Shown here: piece after piece, positions 26,577 to 34,837 of the stretch
Layout: each line of letters begins with the position of its first letter
Position numbering within the stretch: the first letter of the stretch is position 1
Assembly: GCF_047237965.1 (NCBI RefSeq)
Contig: NZ_JBDFLX010000001.1
Coordinates: forward strand, 1,054,001 to 1,118,000
DNA length: 64,000 nt
From: Noviherbaspirillum_A sp047237965
GTDB lineage: Bacteria > Pseudomonadota > Gammaproteobacteria > Burkholderiales > Burkholderiaceae_D
Direction: 5' to 3'
The notes under the pieces: generated by a model
Told to the model about the DNA's origin: nothing
The model's database searches: none
The model's input: the letters and a program-made list of their open reading frames with translations, nothing else
Made by a program: the position numbers and the translations under genes

Positions 26577-27650
26577 TCAGGGCAGAGGTATAAGTATCCT
26601 GAAATCCGTGCATCCGGGACGGCTTTCGCATTCGATCACTCCCATGTGCTGCTGAATGAAGGTTTGCGCCAGCGTCAGTCCCAATCCGCTTCCGCCGTCG
26701 CGGCCGGAAACGAGCGGATAGAAGATGCGATTTTGAATCTCAGGAGGAATCCCCGGCCCGTTGTCCACGATATGCAAGTCTAATGCCAGGCGATAACGCA
26801 CCTTCACCAGCGTGACCTGGCGCGCCACCCTGGTCTGGAACGTCAGCACCGCATCGCCCGCCTCGATCCGCTTCGCCAAAGCCTGTGCCGCGTTATGGGC
26901 GATGTTCAGCACGGCCTGGATCAGCTGCTCCTTGTCGCCGCGGAACTCGGGCACCGAAAGGTCGTAGTCGCGCTTGATGGTCAGCCCGTTCGGAAACTCG
27001 GCCATGATCAGGCTGCGCACCCGCTCGAACACCTCGTGGATATTGACGTCGCCAACGATATGCGGCCGCCGGTGCGGCGCCAGCAGGCGGTCCACCAGGG
27101 TCTGCAGCCGGTCGGCTTCCTTGATGATGACTTGCGTATATTCGCGCAGCGGATTGAGCTGCCGCTCCGGCAACTCCAGCTCCAGCAGCTGCGCCGCGCC
27201 GCGGATGCCGCCCAGCGGGTTCTTGATCTCGTGCGCCAGGTTGCGGATCAGTTCCTTGTTGGCCTGGCTCTGGTCCATCAGGCGTTCCTCGCGGTCGAGC
27301 TTCAACTGCTGCACATTCTCGCGCAGCTCGATCAGCACCGGCATCTTCGGATCGTCCAGCGCGGTCACCATCAGGTGCACCTGCAAGGGATCGCGGCCCA
27401 TGCGCTCCAGCACCAGGTCCTGGCGCTTGTCGTCGAACAGATGGGCGGCTGCCTGGGTGAAGATGTCCTGCAGCTTGTCGCCATTGAGGAACATGTCGGT
27501 CAGCCGCTGGTTCTGCATCACTTTCAGCGAGCTTTCCAGCAGGTTTTCAGCGGCGGGATTGGCGTAGCTGATGCAGCCTTGCGCATCGAGCACGAGCACG
27601 GCGGACGCAAGCAGGTCCAGTCCGGCGAGAGAGGGAAATTTGATAGTCAC
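26577..27650 (-). CDS. glnL: Nitrogen regulation sensor kinase NtrB (NR II)
   Basis: This 357-residue cytoplasmic kinase has a PAS domain (about 5-110, LDLLASAVLVLDAQGCISYANPA), HisKA with phospho-acceptor His140 in NLAHEIKNPLGG, and an HATPase domain with DNGPGIPPEIQ and GGSGLGLTL. It phosphorylates NtrC under nitrogen limitation. The start is set at GTG 27650: the only upstream ATG (27719) would translate through the terminator hairpin at 27681-27703. The RBS is poor, so the exact start is uncertain. Confidence 0.92.
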   Translation of the reverse strand: MTIKFPSLAGLDLLASAVLVLDAQGCISYANPAAENLLESSLKVMQNQRLTDMFLNGDKLQDIFTQAAAHLFDDKRQDLVLERMGRDPLQVHLMVTALDDPKMPVLIELRENVQQLKLDREERLMDQSQANKELIRNLAHEIKNPLGGIRGAAQLLELELPERQLNPLREYTQVIIKEADRLQTLVDRLLAPHRRPHIVGDVNIHEVFERVRSLIMAEFPNGLTIKRDYDLSVPEFRGDKEQLIQAVLNIAHNAAQALAKRIEAGDAVLTFQTRVARQVTLVKVRYRLALDLHIVDNGPGIPPEIQNRIFYPLVSGRDGGSGLGLTLAQTFIQQHMGVIECESRPGCTDFRILIPLP

Positions 27651-27680
27651 GAAGGTTGGGTCACAATCTCTGGCACAAAA

Positions 27681-27703
27681 GAAAAAGGCCGCAGTATGCG
27701 GCC
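27681..27703 (-). terminator. Rho-independent terminator after the DUF4124 gene
   Basis: GGCCGCA and TGCGGCC form a perfect 7-bp stem with a 3-base loop. On the minus strand it is followed by TTTTTC. It lies 25 bases beyond the DUF4124 stop and just before ntrB, so ntrBC may depend on partial read-through or their own promoter. Confidence 0.8.
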
Positions 27704-27728
27704 CGGTCATCGAACGCAAATGCGTATG

Positions 27729-28241
27729 CTATTTTAGATTGCCTATCTCGCGCTTCAGCGCTTCGATATTTTTTTCGGTACGGCTCAGGTCGTCCTTCAG
27801 CGCCGCCACCCTATCCTGGTACTTGGCGTAGTTGCGTTCGTCGCCGCGCCGCTCCGGTTCGCCATTGTTGTACTCCTGCTTGATGGCAGCCAGCTTGCGC
27901 TCCTCGCCTTTCAGTTCCTCGGCCAGGATCTGCATCCGGTCGGTGTCGCGCGCCTTCTGGGTGGCGCTGTCTATCTTGGGAAAGTCGCCCGGACTGGTGG
28001 CGCCGGCGGGACGGCTCAGTGCGGCGGTTTGTGCAACCGGCTTCTTGTAGGGCGATGGAATCATCGAGATTCCCTGCATGTCCACCCGCTTGCAGCCCTT
28101 GGTCTCGCCGGTGTTCTTGTATTCCCGACTGCCGTCTGTATTCGTGCAAACCCAGACATCGGTCTGCGCATGCGCACTAGTCAGCATGGCGGCGCCAAGC
28201 AGCAATGCTGACAGGCGGGGAAATGAGGAGAGAGTTGACAT
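27729..28241 (-). CDS. DUF4124 domain periplasmic protein with coiled coil
   Basis: This 170-residue protein has a signal peptide (about 1-25, ending SAHAQ). A DUF4124-type N-terminal domain follows (TDVWVCTNTDGSREYKNTG with paired cysteines, about 27-60). The C-terminal half is a charged coiled coil (about 100-168, ending KNIEALKREIGNLK). AGGAA precedes the start at 28241. The role is unknown; its place between glnA and ntrB recurs in Burkholderiales from general knowledge, which hints at a link with nitrogen control that has not been defined. Confidence 0.85.
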   Translation of the reverse strand: MSTLSSFPRLSALLLGAAMLTSAHAQTDVWVCTNTDGSREYKNTGETKGCKRVDMQGISMIPSPYKKPVAQTAALSRPAGATSPGDFPKIDSATQKARDTDRMQILAEELKGEERKLAAIKQEYNNGEPERRGDERNYAKYQDRVAALKDDLSRTEKNIEALKREIGNLK

Positions 28242-28344
28242 AACTTTCTTCCTGGAAATTTTTTAAAACGTTAGTGTAGGGTAACAAGCGGCCGCTGACA
28301 AACATTGTTAGCCCGTTTCGGCGCAGGCACAACAGCCTGAATGC

Positions 28345-28377
28345 AAAAAAGCGGGAAAGGCCGCTGGCCTTTCCCGC
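28345..28377 (-). terminator. Strong terminator after glnA
   Basis: GCGGGAAAGGCC pairs perfectly with GGCCTTTCCCGC around a 3-base loop (28351-28377). On the minus strand it is followed by TTTTTT. It lies about 30 bases beyond the glnA stop and separates glnA from the DUF4124 gene. Confidence 0.9.
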
Positions 28378-28408
28378 TTTCAGCATGCATCCGGTCGTGA
28401 ATGACCGA

Positions 28409-29824
28409 TTACAGCGAGTAGTACATGTCGAACTCGATCGGGTGCGTGGTCATGCGGAAGCGCTGGACTTCCGTCATTTTCAGCTCGATGTAAGCGTCGA
28501 TCATTGCGTCGCTGAACACGCCGCCGCGGGTCAGGAACTCGCGATCCTTGTCCAGGGCTTCCAGCGCTTCGTCGAGCGAGGAGCAGACGGTCGGGATCAG
28601 CTTGTCTTCTTCCGGCGGCAGGTGGTACAGGTCCTTCGAGGCAGCCTCGCCCGGGTGGATCTTGTTCTGCACGCCGTCCAGGCCAGCCATCAGCAGCGCG
28701 GCGAAGCACAGGTAGGGGTTGGACGAAGGATCCGGGAAGCGGGTCTCGATACGACGGCCTTTCGGGTTCGACACGTGCGGAATGCGGATCGACGCCGAGC
28801 GGTTGCGGGCCGAGTAAGCCAGCTTCACCGGTGCTTCAAAGCCCGGAACCAGACGCTTGTAGGAGTTGGTGCCCGGGTTGGTGATCGCATTCAGCGCCTT
28901 GGCATGCTTGATGATGCCGCCGATGTAGAACAGCGCGAACTCGGACAGGCCGGCATAGCCGTCGCCTGCGAACAGGTTCTTGCCATCTTTCCAGACGGAC
29001 TGGTGCACGTGCATGCCGGAACCGTTGTCGCCAACGACAGGCTTGGGCATGAAGGTGGCGGTCTTGCCGTAGGTGTGGGCGACGTTCCAGATCACGTACT
29101 TCATGTTCTGGGTCCAGTCGGCGCGCTCCACCAGGGTGGAGAACTTGGTGCCGATCTCGTTCTGACCGGCGCCAGCCACTTCGTGGTGGTGCACTTCAAC
29201 CGGGATGCCCAGCGATTCGAGGATCAGGCACATTTCCGAGCGCATGTCCTGGAAGCTGTCGACCGGCGGAACCGGGAAATAGCCGCCCTTGACGGTCGGA
29301 CGATGGCCGGTATTGCCGCCTTCGAACTTCTCGCCGGTGGACCAGGAGGCTTCTTCGGAATCGATCTTCACGGAGCAGCCGGACATGTCGACTTTCCACT
29401 GCACGCTGTCGAAGATGAAGAATTCGGGTTCCGGACCGAAGTAGGCGGTGTCGCCCAGGCCGGAGGATTTCAGATAGGCTTCAGCGCGCTTGGCGATGGA
29501 ACGCGGATCGCGGTCGTAGCCCTTGCCGTCGGAAGGTTCGATCACGTCGCACTGCATGAACAGCGTGGTCTCTTCCATGAACGGGTCGATGTTGGCGGTG
29601 TTCGGGTCCGGCATCAGGATCATGTCCGATGCTTCAATGCCCTTCCAGCCAGCGATGGAGGAACCGTCGAATGCATGGCCAGATTCGAACTTGTCCATAT
29701 CGAAGTGAGACACGGGAACAGTGACGTGCTGTTCCTTGCCCCGGGTATCTGCGAAGCGGAAATCAACGAATTTCACTTCGTTGTCTTTCACCATTTTCAA
29801 GACCTCTGCGGCCGTCATTGCCAT
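28409..29824 (-). CDS. glnA: Glutamine synthetase type I
   Basis: This 471-residue GS-I enzyme makes glutamine from glutamate, ammonia and ATP. Visible motifs are DGSSIAGW, the ATP-binding KPVVGDNGSGMHVHQS region, NPGTNSYKRLVPGFEAP, and the adenylylation-site Tyr in DLYHLPPEE, so control by GlnE is likely. AGGAG precedes the ATG at 29824; a second in-frame ATG lies six bases on. Expression should depend on sigma-54 and NtrC (see 29930-29944 and 30049-30136). It has its own terminator. Confidence 0.98.
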   Translation of the reverse strand: MAMTAAEVLKMVKDNEVKFVDFRFADTRGKEQHVTVPVSHFDMDKFESGHAFDGSSIAGWKGIEASDMILMPDPNTANIDPFMEETTLFMQCDVIEPSDGKGYDRDPRSIAKRAEAYLKSSGLGDTAYFGPEPEFFIFDSVQWKVDMSGCSVKIDSEEASWSTGEKFEGGNTGHRPTVKGGYFPVPPVDSFQDMRSEMCLILESLGIPVEVHHHEVAGAGQNEIGTKFSTLVERADWTQNMKYVIWNVAHTYGKTATFMPKPVVGDNGSGMHVHQSVWKDGKNLFAGDGYAGLSEFALFYIGGIIKHAKALNAITNPGTNSYKRLVPGFEAPVKLAYSARNRSASIRIPHVSNPKGRRIETRFPDPSSNPYLCFAALLMAGLDGVQNKIHPGEAASKDLYHLPPEEDKLIPTVCSSLDEALEALDKDREFLTRGGVFSDAMIDAYIELKMTEVQRFRMTTHPIEFDMYYSL

Positions 29825-29929
29825 GCGAATCTCCTAAATTGAGCAAATTGATAGTGGTTGGTCAGCCGGGGAACACGCGCCGGTTGGGACGATTGCCTGG
29901 AATGCGACCGAACTCAGGCCGGAATGATA

Positions 29930-29944
29930 GCAGATTCCATGCCA
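29930..29944 (-). promoter_or_regulatory. Sigma-54 promoter of glnA
   Basis: The minus strand reads TGGCATGGAATCTGC, with GG and GC ten bases apart and a near-consensus -24 element (TGGCA). It lies about 105 bases upstream of the glnA start. Three NtrC-like sites lie further upstream. Confidence 0.85.
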
Positions 29945-30048
29945 CCGAATTGATCAAAGCCAATGAAACGGTTACGCGTTAATCTCACCGGTTTACAGGG
30001 GAAAAACCGGCTCGTAGACCGTGCGCGAATCGTACAGTTCACGGCATC

Positions 30049-30136
30049 TGCACCAGAATTGGGCGCACTGTGACGCGATGGCACCAAGATGGTGCCTTTG
30101 ACTTCCATCCTCACTCTTTTGCATTGTTTTGGTGCG
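30049..30136. promoter_or_regulatory. NtrC-binding sites in the glnA / rhodanese intergenic region
   Basis: GGCACCAAGATGGTGCC (30080-30096) is a near-perfect NtrC palindrome (consensus TGCACCA-N3-TGGTGCA). Weaker sites flank it: TGCACCAGAATTGGGCGC (30049-30066) and TGCATTGTTTTGGTGCG (30120-30136). They lie roughly 120 to 210 bases upstream of the expected glnA start of transcription, normal for enhancers. The outermost site also lies close to the rhodanese promoter. Confidence 0.75.
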
Positions 30137-30162
30137 TGCGCGTTGTCTGATTTATACGGCGC

Positions 30163-30168
30163 TATAAT
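30163..30168 (+). promoter_or_regulatory. -10 element of the rhodanese gene
   Basis: A perfect TATAAT lies 27 bases before the rhodanese start codon. The only -35-like hexamer, TTGTCT (30143-30148), is 14 bases away, shorter than ideal. The promoter may therefore need an activator or use the close NtrC-like site. Confidence 0.5.
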
Positions 30169-30194
30169 GCGCGCTTTCCAACCGGGAGTACGCG

Positions 30195-30659
30195 ATGAAA
30201 ACCGCTGACGACATCCTCACCATGGCGCGCGCCCGCGCCGCATCGGGACAGCTTCCTTACGCTGGCGCCGTGACGCCGCAGGAAGCGTACGAGCTCCTGC
30301 AATCGGCCCCGCATGCAAAACTGATCGACGTTCGCACCAATGCCGAGCGTGACTGGGTCGGCAAGGTCAATGTCCCGGATCACAAGCAGGGTGCGGTGCA
30401 ATGGAATCTGTATCCGGGTGCAAGTCCCAATCCGGAATTCAGCGCACAACTGGCGCAGCAGGCTGGAAAGGACGACGTTCTGCTTTTCCTATGCCGTTCA
30501 GGCGTGCGTTCCCGCCACGCAGCCAAGCTGGCCACCGAACAGGGCTATCAGAACGCCTTCGATATCCTGGAAGGATTTGAAGGTGACAAGGACGCCGAGG
30601 GCCACCGCAAGACGGTGGGCGGCTGGTGCAAGGCTGGCCTGCCGTGGACAGGCGCCTGA
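30195..30659 (+). CDS. Rhodanese-like sulfurtransferase domain protein
   Basis: This 154-residue single-domain rhodanese has the catalytic Cys100 in the loop CRSGVRS, preceded by the DVRTNAERDWVG signature. Such proteins carry persulfide sulfur, but the physiological acceptor here is unknown. No signal peptide is seen, so it is cytoplasmic. GGGAG precedes the start. It is divergent from glnA, sharing the NtrC-site region, and converges with prfC. Confidence 0.9.
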   Translation: MKTADDILTMARARAASGQLPYAGAVTPQEAYELLQSAPHAKLIDVRTNAERDWVGKVNVPDHKQGAVQWNLYPGASPNPEFSAQLAQQAGKDDVLLFLCRSGVRSRHAAKLATEQGYQNAFDILEGFEGDKDAEGHRKTVGGWCKAGLPWTGA

Positions 30660-30821
30660 CACGCCCGGCGTGATGGCCGGGACCGCAGCGGCGGCCGATA
30701 TTGGTTCCGCCGGCTACCTGCCCTGCCGCTGGAAAGTCACATAAGCCGACAGGGCAGCGCCTGACCTGCCGGTGCTGCCAGAATCCATGAAAAACGCTGC
30801 GATTCTTACGGTTGCGGCCGG

Positions 30822-32480
30822 TCAGCCGACCTTTACCGAATGCTCCCGCGTGGCGTGGAAAGTGATTTTCGGCCAGCGTTCCTGCGTCAGGCGCAGGTTG
30901 ACGCCCGAAGTGGCCAGATAGGCCATGTTGCCGGCGGCATCGTAGGCGATGTTGTGGCCGGCCGCCGATTTCTCGAAATCCGCCAGTACCCTCTTGTCGT
31001 CGCAGGAGATCCAGCGCGCGCTGCTGATGCTGGTGCCTTCGAACACCGCATCGACGCCGTACTCGTTCATCAGCCGGCTGGCGACCACTTCGAACTGCAG
31101 CACGCCTACCGCACCGAGGATCAGGTCGCCGCTGTTGACCGGCTTGAACACCTGCACGGCGCCCTCCTCGCCCAGCTGCTGCAAACCCTTGTGCAATTGC
31201 TTGACCTTCAGCGGATTGCGTATGCGCACGGAGCGAAAGAAATCCGGCGCAAAGTAGGGAATGCCCGTGAATTGCAGCAGTTCGCCTTCGGAAAAGCTGT
31301 CGCCGATCTGCATGTTGCCATGATTGGGCAGGCCGATGATGTCACCGGCATAGGCCTCCTCCACCTGCTCGCGCGACGAGGCCATGAAGGTCACCACGCT
31401 GGAGAGCTTGATGTCGCGGTTCAGGCGCAGATGCTTGATCTTCATGCCGCGCTCGAAGCGCCCCGAGCAGACACGCAGGAAAGCAATGCGGTCCCGATGG
31501 GCCGGGTCCATATTGGCCTGGATCTTGAAGACGAAGCCGGAAAATGGCGTTTCCGTCGGCGACACCGCGCGCACCGTCGCATCGCGCTCGCGAGGCGGCT
31601 GCGCCCAGTCCAGCAGCGCGTTCAGGATTTCCCTTACACCGAAGTTGTTGATCGCCGAACCAAAGAATACCGGTGTCTGCTTGCCAGACAGGAAAGCGTC
31701 CAGATCGAACGGATGCGATGCGCCATGCACCAGCTCGACTTCCATCTTCAACTGCTCGATTTCGAGCGGGAACATCTGCTCCAGCCGCGGATTGTCTATA
31801 CCCTTGATGACTTCGAAGGTCTGGTCCGCCTTTTCGCTGCCCGGCGCGAACAGCATGATTTCATCGCGCAGCAGGTGATACACGCCGCGGAAGGTCTTGC
31901 CCATGCCGATAGGCCAGGTGATCGGCGCGCATTGAATGTCGAGAACCGACTCCAGTTCATCCAGCAGCTCGAGCGGATCGCGCGTCTCGCGGTCCATCTT
32001 GTTCATGAAGGTGATGATGGGCGTATTGCGCATGCGGCAGACGTTGAGCAGCTTGATGGTCTGCGCTTCCACGCCCTTGGCGGCGTCGATGACCATCAGC
32101 GCCGAGTCGACCGCCGTCAGGACCCGGTAGGTATCCTCGGAGAAGTCCTGGTGGCCCGGCGTATCCAGCAGGTTGACCACGTGATCGCGGTACTCGAACT
32201 GCATCACCGAGCTGGCCACGGAAATGCCACGCTGCTTTTCGATCTCCATCCAGTCCGACGTTGCATGGCGTCCGCTCTTGCGCGCCTTGACCGTGCCCGC
32301 CAGCTGAATCGCGCCCGAAAACAGCAGCAGTTTCTCGGTCAGTGTCGTCTTGCCGGCGTCCGGGTGGGAAATGATGCCGAAGGTGCGACGGCGGGCAACT
32401 TCGCGGGCGATCAGCTCGCCGGATGCGGTGCGCGTTGCCGGTGCGGCATCGGCGCTAGGCAGATCGGGAATGGAAGACAT
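30822..32480 (-). CDS. prfC: Peptide chain release factor 3
   Basis: This 552-residue translational GTPase ejects RF1/RF2 from the ribosome after peptide release. The G1 motif is SHPDAGKTT, G3 is DTPGHQDF and G4 is NKMD. Domains II and III follow, and the C-terminus (VNLRLTQERWPKITFHATREH) is typical of RF3 rather than EF-G. A 20-residue N-terminal extension before the G domain is slightly long. AAGG lies eight bases upstream of the ATG. It is monocistronic, or leads off after the DUF2799 gene 71 bases upstream. Confidence 0.96.
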   Translation of the reverse strand: MSSIPDLPSADAAPATRTASGELIAREVARRRTFGIISHPDAGKTTLTEKLLLFSGAIQLAGTVKARKSGRHATSDWMEIEKQRGISVASSVMQFEYRDHVVNLLDTPGHQDFSEDTYRVLTAVDSALMVIDAAKGVEAQTIKLLNVCRMRNTPIITFMNKMDRETRDPLELLDELESVLDIQCAPITWPIGMGKTFRGVYHLLRDEIMLFAPGSEKADQTFEVIKGIDNPRLEQMFPLEIEQLKMEVELVHGASHPFDLDAFLSGKQTPVFFGSAINNFGVREILNALLDWAQPPRERDATVRAVSPTETPFSGFVFKIQANMDPAHRDRIAFLRVCSGRFERGMKIKHLRLNRDIKLSSVVTFMASSREQVEEAYAGDIIGLPNHGNMQIGDSFSEGELLQFTGIPYFAPDFFRSVRIRNPLKVKQLHKGLQQLGEEGAVQVFKPVNSGDLILGAVGVLQFEVVASRLMNEYGVDAVFEGTSISSARWISCDDKRVLADFEKSAAGHNIAYDAAGNMAYLATSGVNLRLTQERWPKITFHATREHSVKVG

Positions 32481-32551
32481 GGCAGGGGCCTTGCGAAAAG
32501 GCGAGAAGTCTACCGCCTATTGCGCCTGAAGTCTAATTGACCTAGCGCCGA

Positions 32552-33169
32552 TCAGCGCCGCATTTCCCGCAACCGGAACCGCAGCCTGTCTTCCGCGATA
32601 TCGAGATCGCGTTGCATGGCCAATTGCCGTCGGCCGGCGTCCTGCCTGCGGTCCAGCAGTCTCTCGATTTCATTGAGCAGCGTGGTGCGCCGTTCGGGGG
32701 AAACATTGGGGCGTCGCAGTTCCTTGCGGATCTCTTCCATCCGCCTGTCGTTCCGGCGCGCCTCGTTCTGATCGTTCTGCAGCACGTTGCGAAGATTCTG
32801 CACCTGGGTTTCTAATCCATTGATTTCCCTGCCCTGGCGATACTGGTCAAGAAAAAGTGCTCGCAGGTGCGGCGGGCAATCACCGACATTGTCCGGCCGC
32901 CCGCGCCGACCAACCTCAAAGCCGTTTTCGGGCTGGCAGTAGCTGAGCAGGCCTTCCATCCGGCCCGACAGGTAAGCGTCAAGATCGGGTTTGATATCGG
33001 CCTTTGCGCAGGCGCTTGCGTGTTCCTGCAACCTCCCGGCGGGCTCGCCGCTGGCGCCATCCGTATAACCTATCTGACGCCAGTCGGCGTTCTTGCACTG
33101 TTCCGGGCTCAGGGAGGCGCAGGAAGAAAGAAGGAATGCGCTGAATGCGATGACAGAACGTTTGAACAT
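32552..33169 (-). CDS. DUF2799 lipoprotein
   Basis: This 205-residue protein starts at 33169 with GGAG upstream. The N-terminus MFKRSVIAFSAFLLSSCAS is a lipoprotein signal with the lipobox Cys at residue 17. The DUF2799 domain follows (about 20-125: CKNADWRQIGYTDGASGEPAGRLQEH and ACAKADIKPDLDAYLSGR). The rest is a highly charged coiled coil (about 130-205). It is presumably anchored to the envelope; its function is unknown. The next gene on the strand is prfC. Confidence 0.88.
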   Translation of the reverse strand: MFKRSVIAFSAFLLSSCASLSPEQCKNADWRQIGYTDGASGEPAGRLQEHASACAKADIKPDLDAYLSGRMEGLLSYCQPENGFEVGRRGRPDNVGDCPPHLRALFLDQYRQGREINGLETQVQNLRNVLQNDQNEARRNDRRMEEIRKELRRPNVSPERRTTLLNEIERLLDRRQDAGRRQLAMQRDLDIAEDRLRFRLREMRR

Positions 33170-33232
33170 GTAATCTCCCCGGGAATTTACTTTGTGTAAG
33201 CATTTCGCGCCGGAGTATCCCATGGCATGGGC

Positions 33233-33265
33233 AAAAAAAACCCGCGGCGCAATGCACCACGGGTT
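33233..33265 (-). terminator. Minus-strand intrinsic terminator
   Basis: On the minus strand AACCCGTGGTGC pairs with GCGCCGCGGGTT (two wobble pairs, 3-base loop), followed by a run of eight T. It lies 60 bases upstream of the DUF2799 gene and about 165 bases beyond the small HTH gene, after another terminator-like hairpin at 33364-33397. Confidence 0.85.
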
Positions 33266-33363
33266 AAGTCGCTGCCTGCAAGCTGCACAGGAAGATCACA
33301 AGATCAGATTACGCTGACCGATGTTCCGCGCCTTGCGCGCCGACAAAAGTCATTAATAAAGCA

Positions 33364-33397
33364 AAAGCGTCCGCGCGTTAACGGCGACGGACGCTTT
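33364..33397 (-). terminator. Terminator-like hairpin after the small HTH gene
   Basis: AAAGCGTCCG pairs perfectly with CGGACGCTTT around a 14-base loop. On the minus strand the stem is followed by TTGCTTTATT, a weak T-rich tail. It lies 32 bases beyond the stop of the gene at 33429-33719. Confidence 0.6.
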
Positions 33398-33428
33398 AAT
33401 GGCGCGCACTTTACTTTAACGATCAGCC

Positions 33429-33719
33429 TTACATCTGGCGCGGCTTGAACTGCTTGTCGCTGATACGGAACTTGTTGCGCCGGTCGCCCATCAGGCTGCG
33501 CAGCTCGGCGATGCTCAGGTCGGTAACCTCATGCATGCGAATCAGAAGGGAGGCGCCTACCGGGAGCCGGCGGTGCCGGATCTTACTGATCACGGGCGGC
33601 GCGACTTCCAGCGCGCGCGATAGCGCAGCATCGTTCTTGAGCTTCAATCTGCCAATAATGGAAGCCAGCAGATTGTCCGGGTCATACTTCACCGTGTTGG
33701 CGTTGTGCTCTGTGCTCAT
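33429..33719 (-). CDS. Small HTH-like putative regulator, paralogue 1 (96 aa)
   Basis: The protein has a central segment LKNDAALSRALEVAPPVISKIRHRRLPVG (about 27-55) that looks like a helix-turn-helix: the SRALEVAPPVISKIR part resembles XRE/Cro recognition helices. This is followed by LLIRMHEVTDLSIAELRSLMGDRR. It is clearly related to the protein at 37551-37808, with over half the residues identical through the shared core. A DNA-binding role is an inference. The start at 33719 gives the paralogue's length plus a short tail. The RBS is weak. Confidence 0.8.
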   Translation of the reverse strand: MSTEHNANTVKYDPDNLLASIIGRLKLKNDAALSRALEVAPPVISKIRHRRLPVGASLLIRMHEVTDLSIAELRSLMGDRRNKFRISDKQFKPRQM

Positions 33720-33862
33720 TTCGTCTCGCTCTTGGTTAGTTTGGTATTTGCATTCTGGCCACGAGGAACATTGCCATTTTGATATATCGCAAGCGTCTGT
33801 TCGGCAACCGGTTACGCATGCCTCGGTATGCTCCGTGGATGCATGCATGGCCCCCTGGGTGA

Positions 33863-34069
33863 TTAATTACCGCTGCCGAATTCCGCTTCTTCTTCCAGGT
33901 AATCGTCCCGGCAATTGCTGCTGCAAAAACGCCGCACACTGTCCACAGGCTGGTCGCAGTACCAGCAGCTTCCCTTGGGCTGCAGCGCCATCAGCGCGCT
34001 GGCACTGCGCGGCGCGTTGCTGGCCGCCACAGACGGATGCGGTTCGTGGTCGGAATGTGCTTCGATCAT
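33863..34069 (-). CDS. Small zinc-ribbon-like protein (68 aa)
   Basis: AGGAGG lies six bases before the ATG at 34069, so this short frame is well supported. The C-terminal half holds CWYCDQPVDSVRRFCSSNC, a CX2C-X10-CX3C pattern that fits a single zinc site, followed by an acidic tail. The N-terminal 30 residues are low complexity. It may bind nucleic acid or a protein partner; I do not recognise a named family. Confidence 0.75.
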   Translation of the reverse strand: MIEAHSDHEPHPSVAASNAPRSASALMALQPKGSCWYCDQPVDSVRRFCSSNCRDDYLEEEAEFGSGN

Positions 34070-34270
34070 GATGTCCTCCTGGATGCACAGCGAATTACTG
34101 AAAAACAAGTACCCGGCAGAGAAGATTACATTTTTGACAACTACGTCACATGCGTGTAATCAAACGTCTTTCCAATTACCTTCGGCATTCACTGCTGGCT
34201 GCCGCCTTTTACGATGTCTGTTGCGGCCGGCTAGCGAGGCCAGGCGCCGTGGGCGTGGCTGGTGGTGGCT

Positions 34271-34726
34271 CTACGACCGCGGGCCAGCCGCCACGAGCAG
34301 ACTGCAGCGGATCTTCTCCAGCAGGACAGCATCGATCGAGCCGCGCCACCAACGCAATGCGAAGGCTTTCTGCCTGGCGTGCCCGACGATGACCAGGTCG
34401 GCGTTGAGTTGATTGGAAAGCGCCTGGATCACGTCGGCGGGTTCGCCGACTTCGAGATGATCCACCACGCTCAGCCCGGCTTCGGCGAGAAGTGCATGGC
34501 CGGCGGCAATCTCCTGCTCCATCTTCTGCTTCTCCGCGACCAGCCCTTCTTCCACGCTCAATACCGCGGCGGCGGCGTATTCCCCCACCAGGAGGTAGGG
34601 AGGCGGCGTGACAACCACCACTAGATGCACCTGCGCTTCAGGCCCGGGGGCGAGCTTTATGCATTCATGCAATGCATAGCGGCTTTCAGGACTTCCGTTA
34701 TAAGCAACCAGAATCGTGCGGTACAT
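34271..34726 (-). CDS. Universal stress protein (UspA family)
   Basis: This 151-residue protein begins MYRTILVAYNGSPESRYAL and ends with the nucleotide-binding loop pattern VIVGHARQKAFALRWWRGSIDAVLLEKIRCSLLV. That is a slightly degenerate form of the ATP-binding G-2X-G-9X-G(S/T) motif. AAGGAG is well placed before the ATG at 34726, so this start is preferred to one five codons upstream. It is cytoplasmic, in a neighbourhood of small stress-type genes. Confidence 0.9.
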   Translation of the reverse strand: MYRTILVAYNGSPESRYALHECIKLAPGPEAQVHLVVVVTPPPYLLVGEYAAAAVLSVEEGLVAEKQKMEQEIAAGHALLAEAGLSVVDHLEVGEPADVIQALSNQLNADLVIVGHARQKAFALRWWRGSIDAVLLEKIRCSLLVAAGPRS

Positions 34727-34837
34727 GAATGTCTCCTTCACGTAGCGGTGCGGTGGGTGGATGTGATGGGCGGATGGTAACTGCTATACGGCCGGGTAGC
34801 AACATCTTGTCTTGGCCCCGGCCTGCACCGGCATTGG

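Noticed and set aside
24762..26783. A 673-codon plus-strand frame
   Set aside because: It lies antisense to ntrC and partly to ntrB, whose domains are certain.
27651..27719. An upstream ATG for ntrB at 27719
   Set aside because: It would translate the terminator hairpin and T-run of the preceding gene; the PAS domain starts well from GTG 27650.
28385..29842. A 485-codon plus-strand frame
   Set aside because: It is antisense to glnA.
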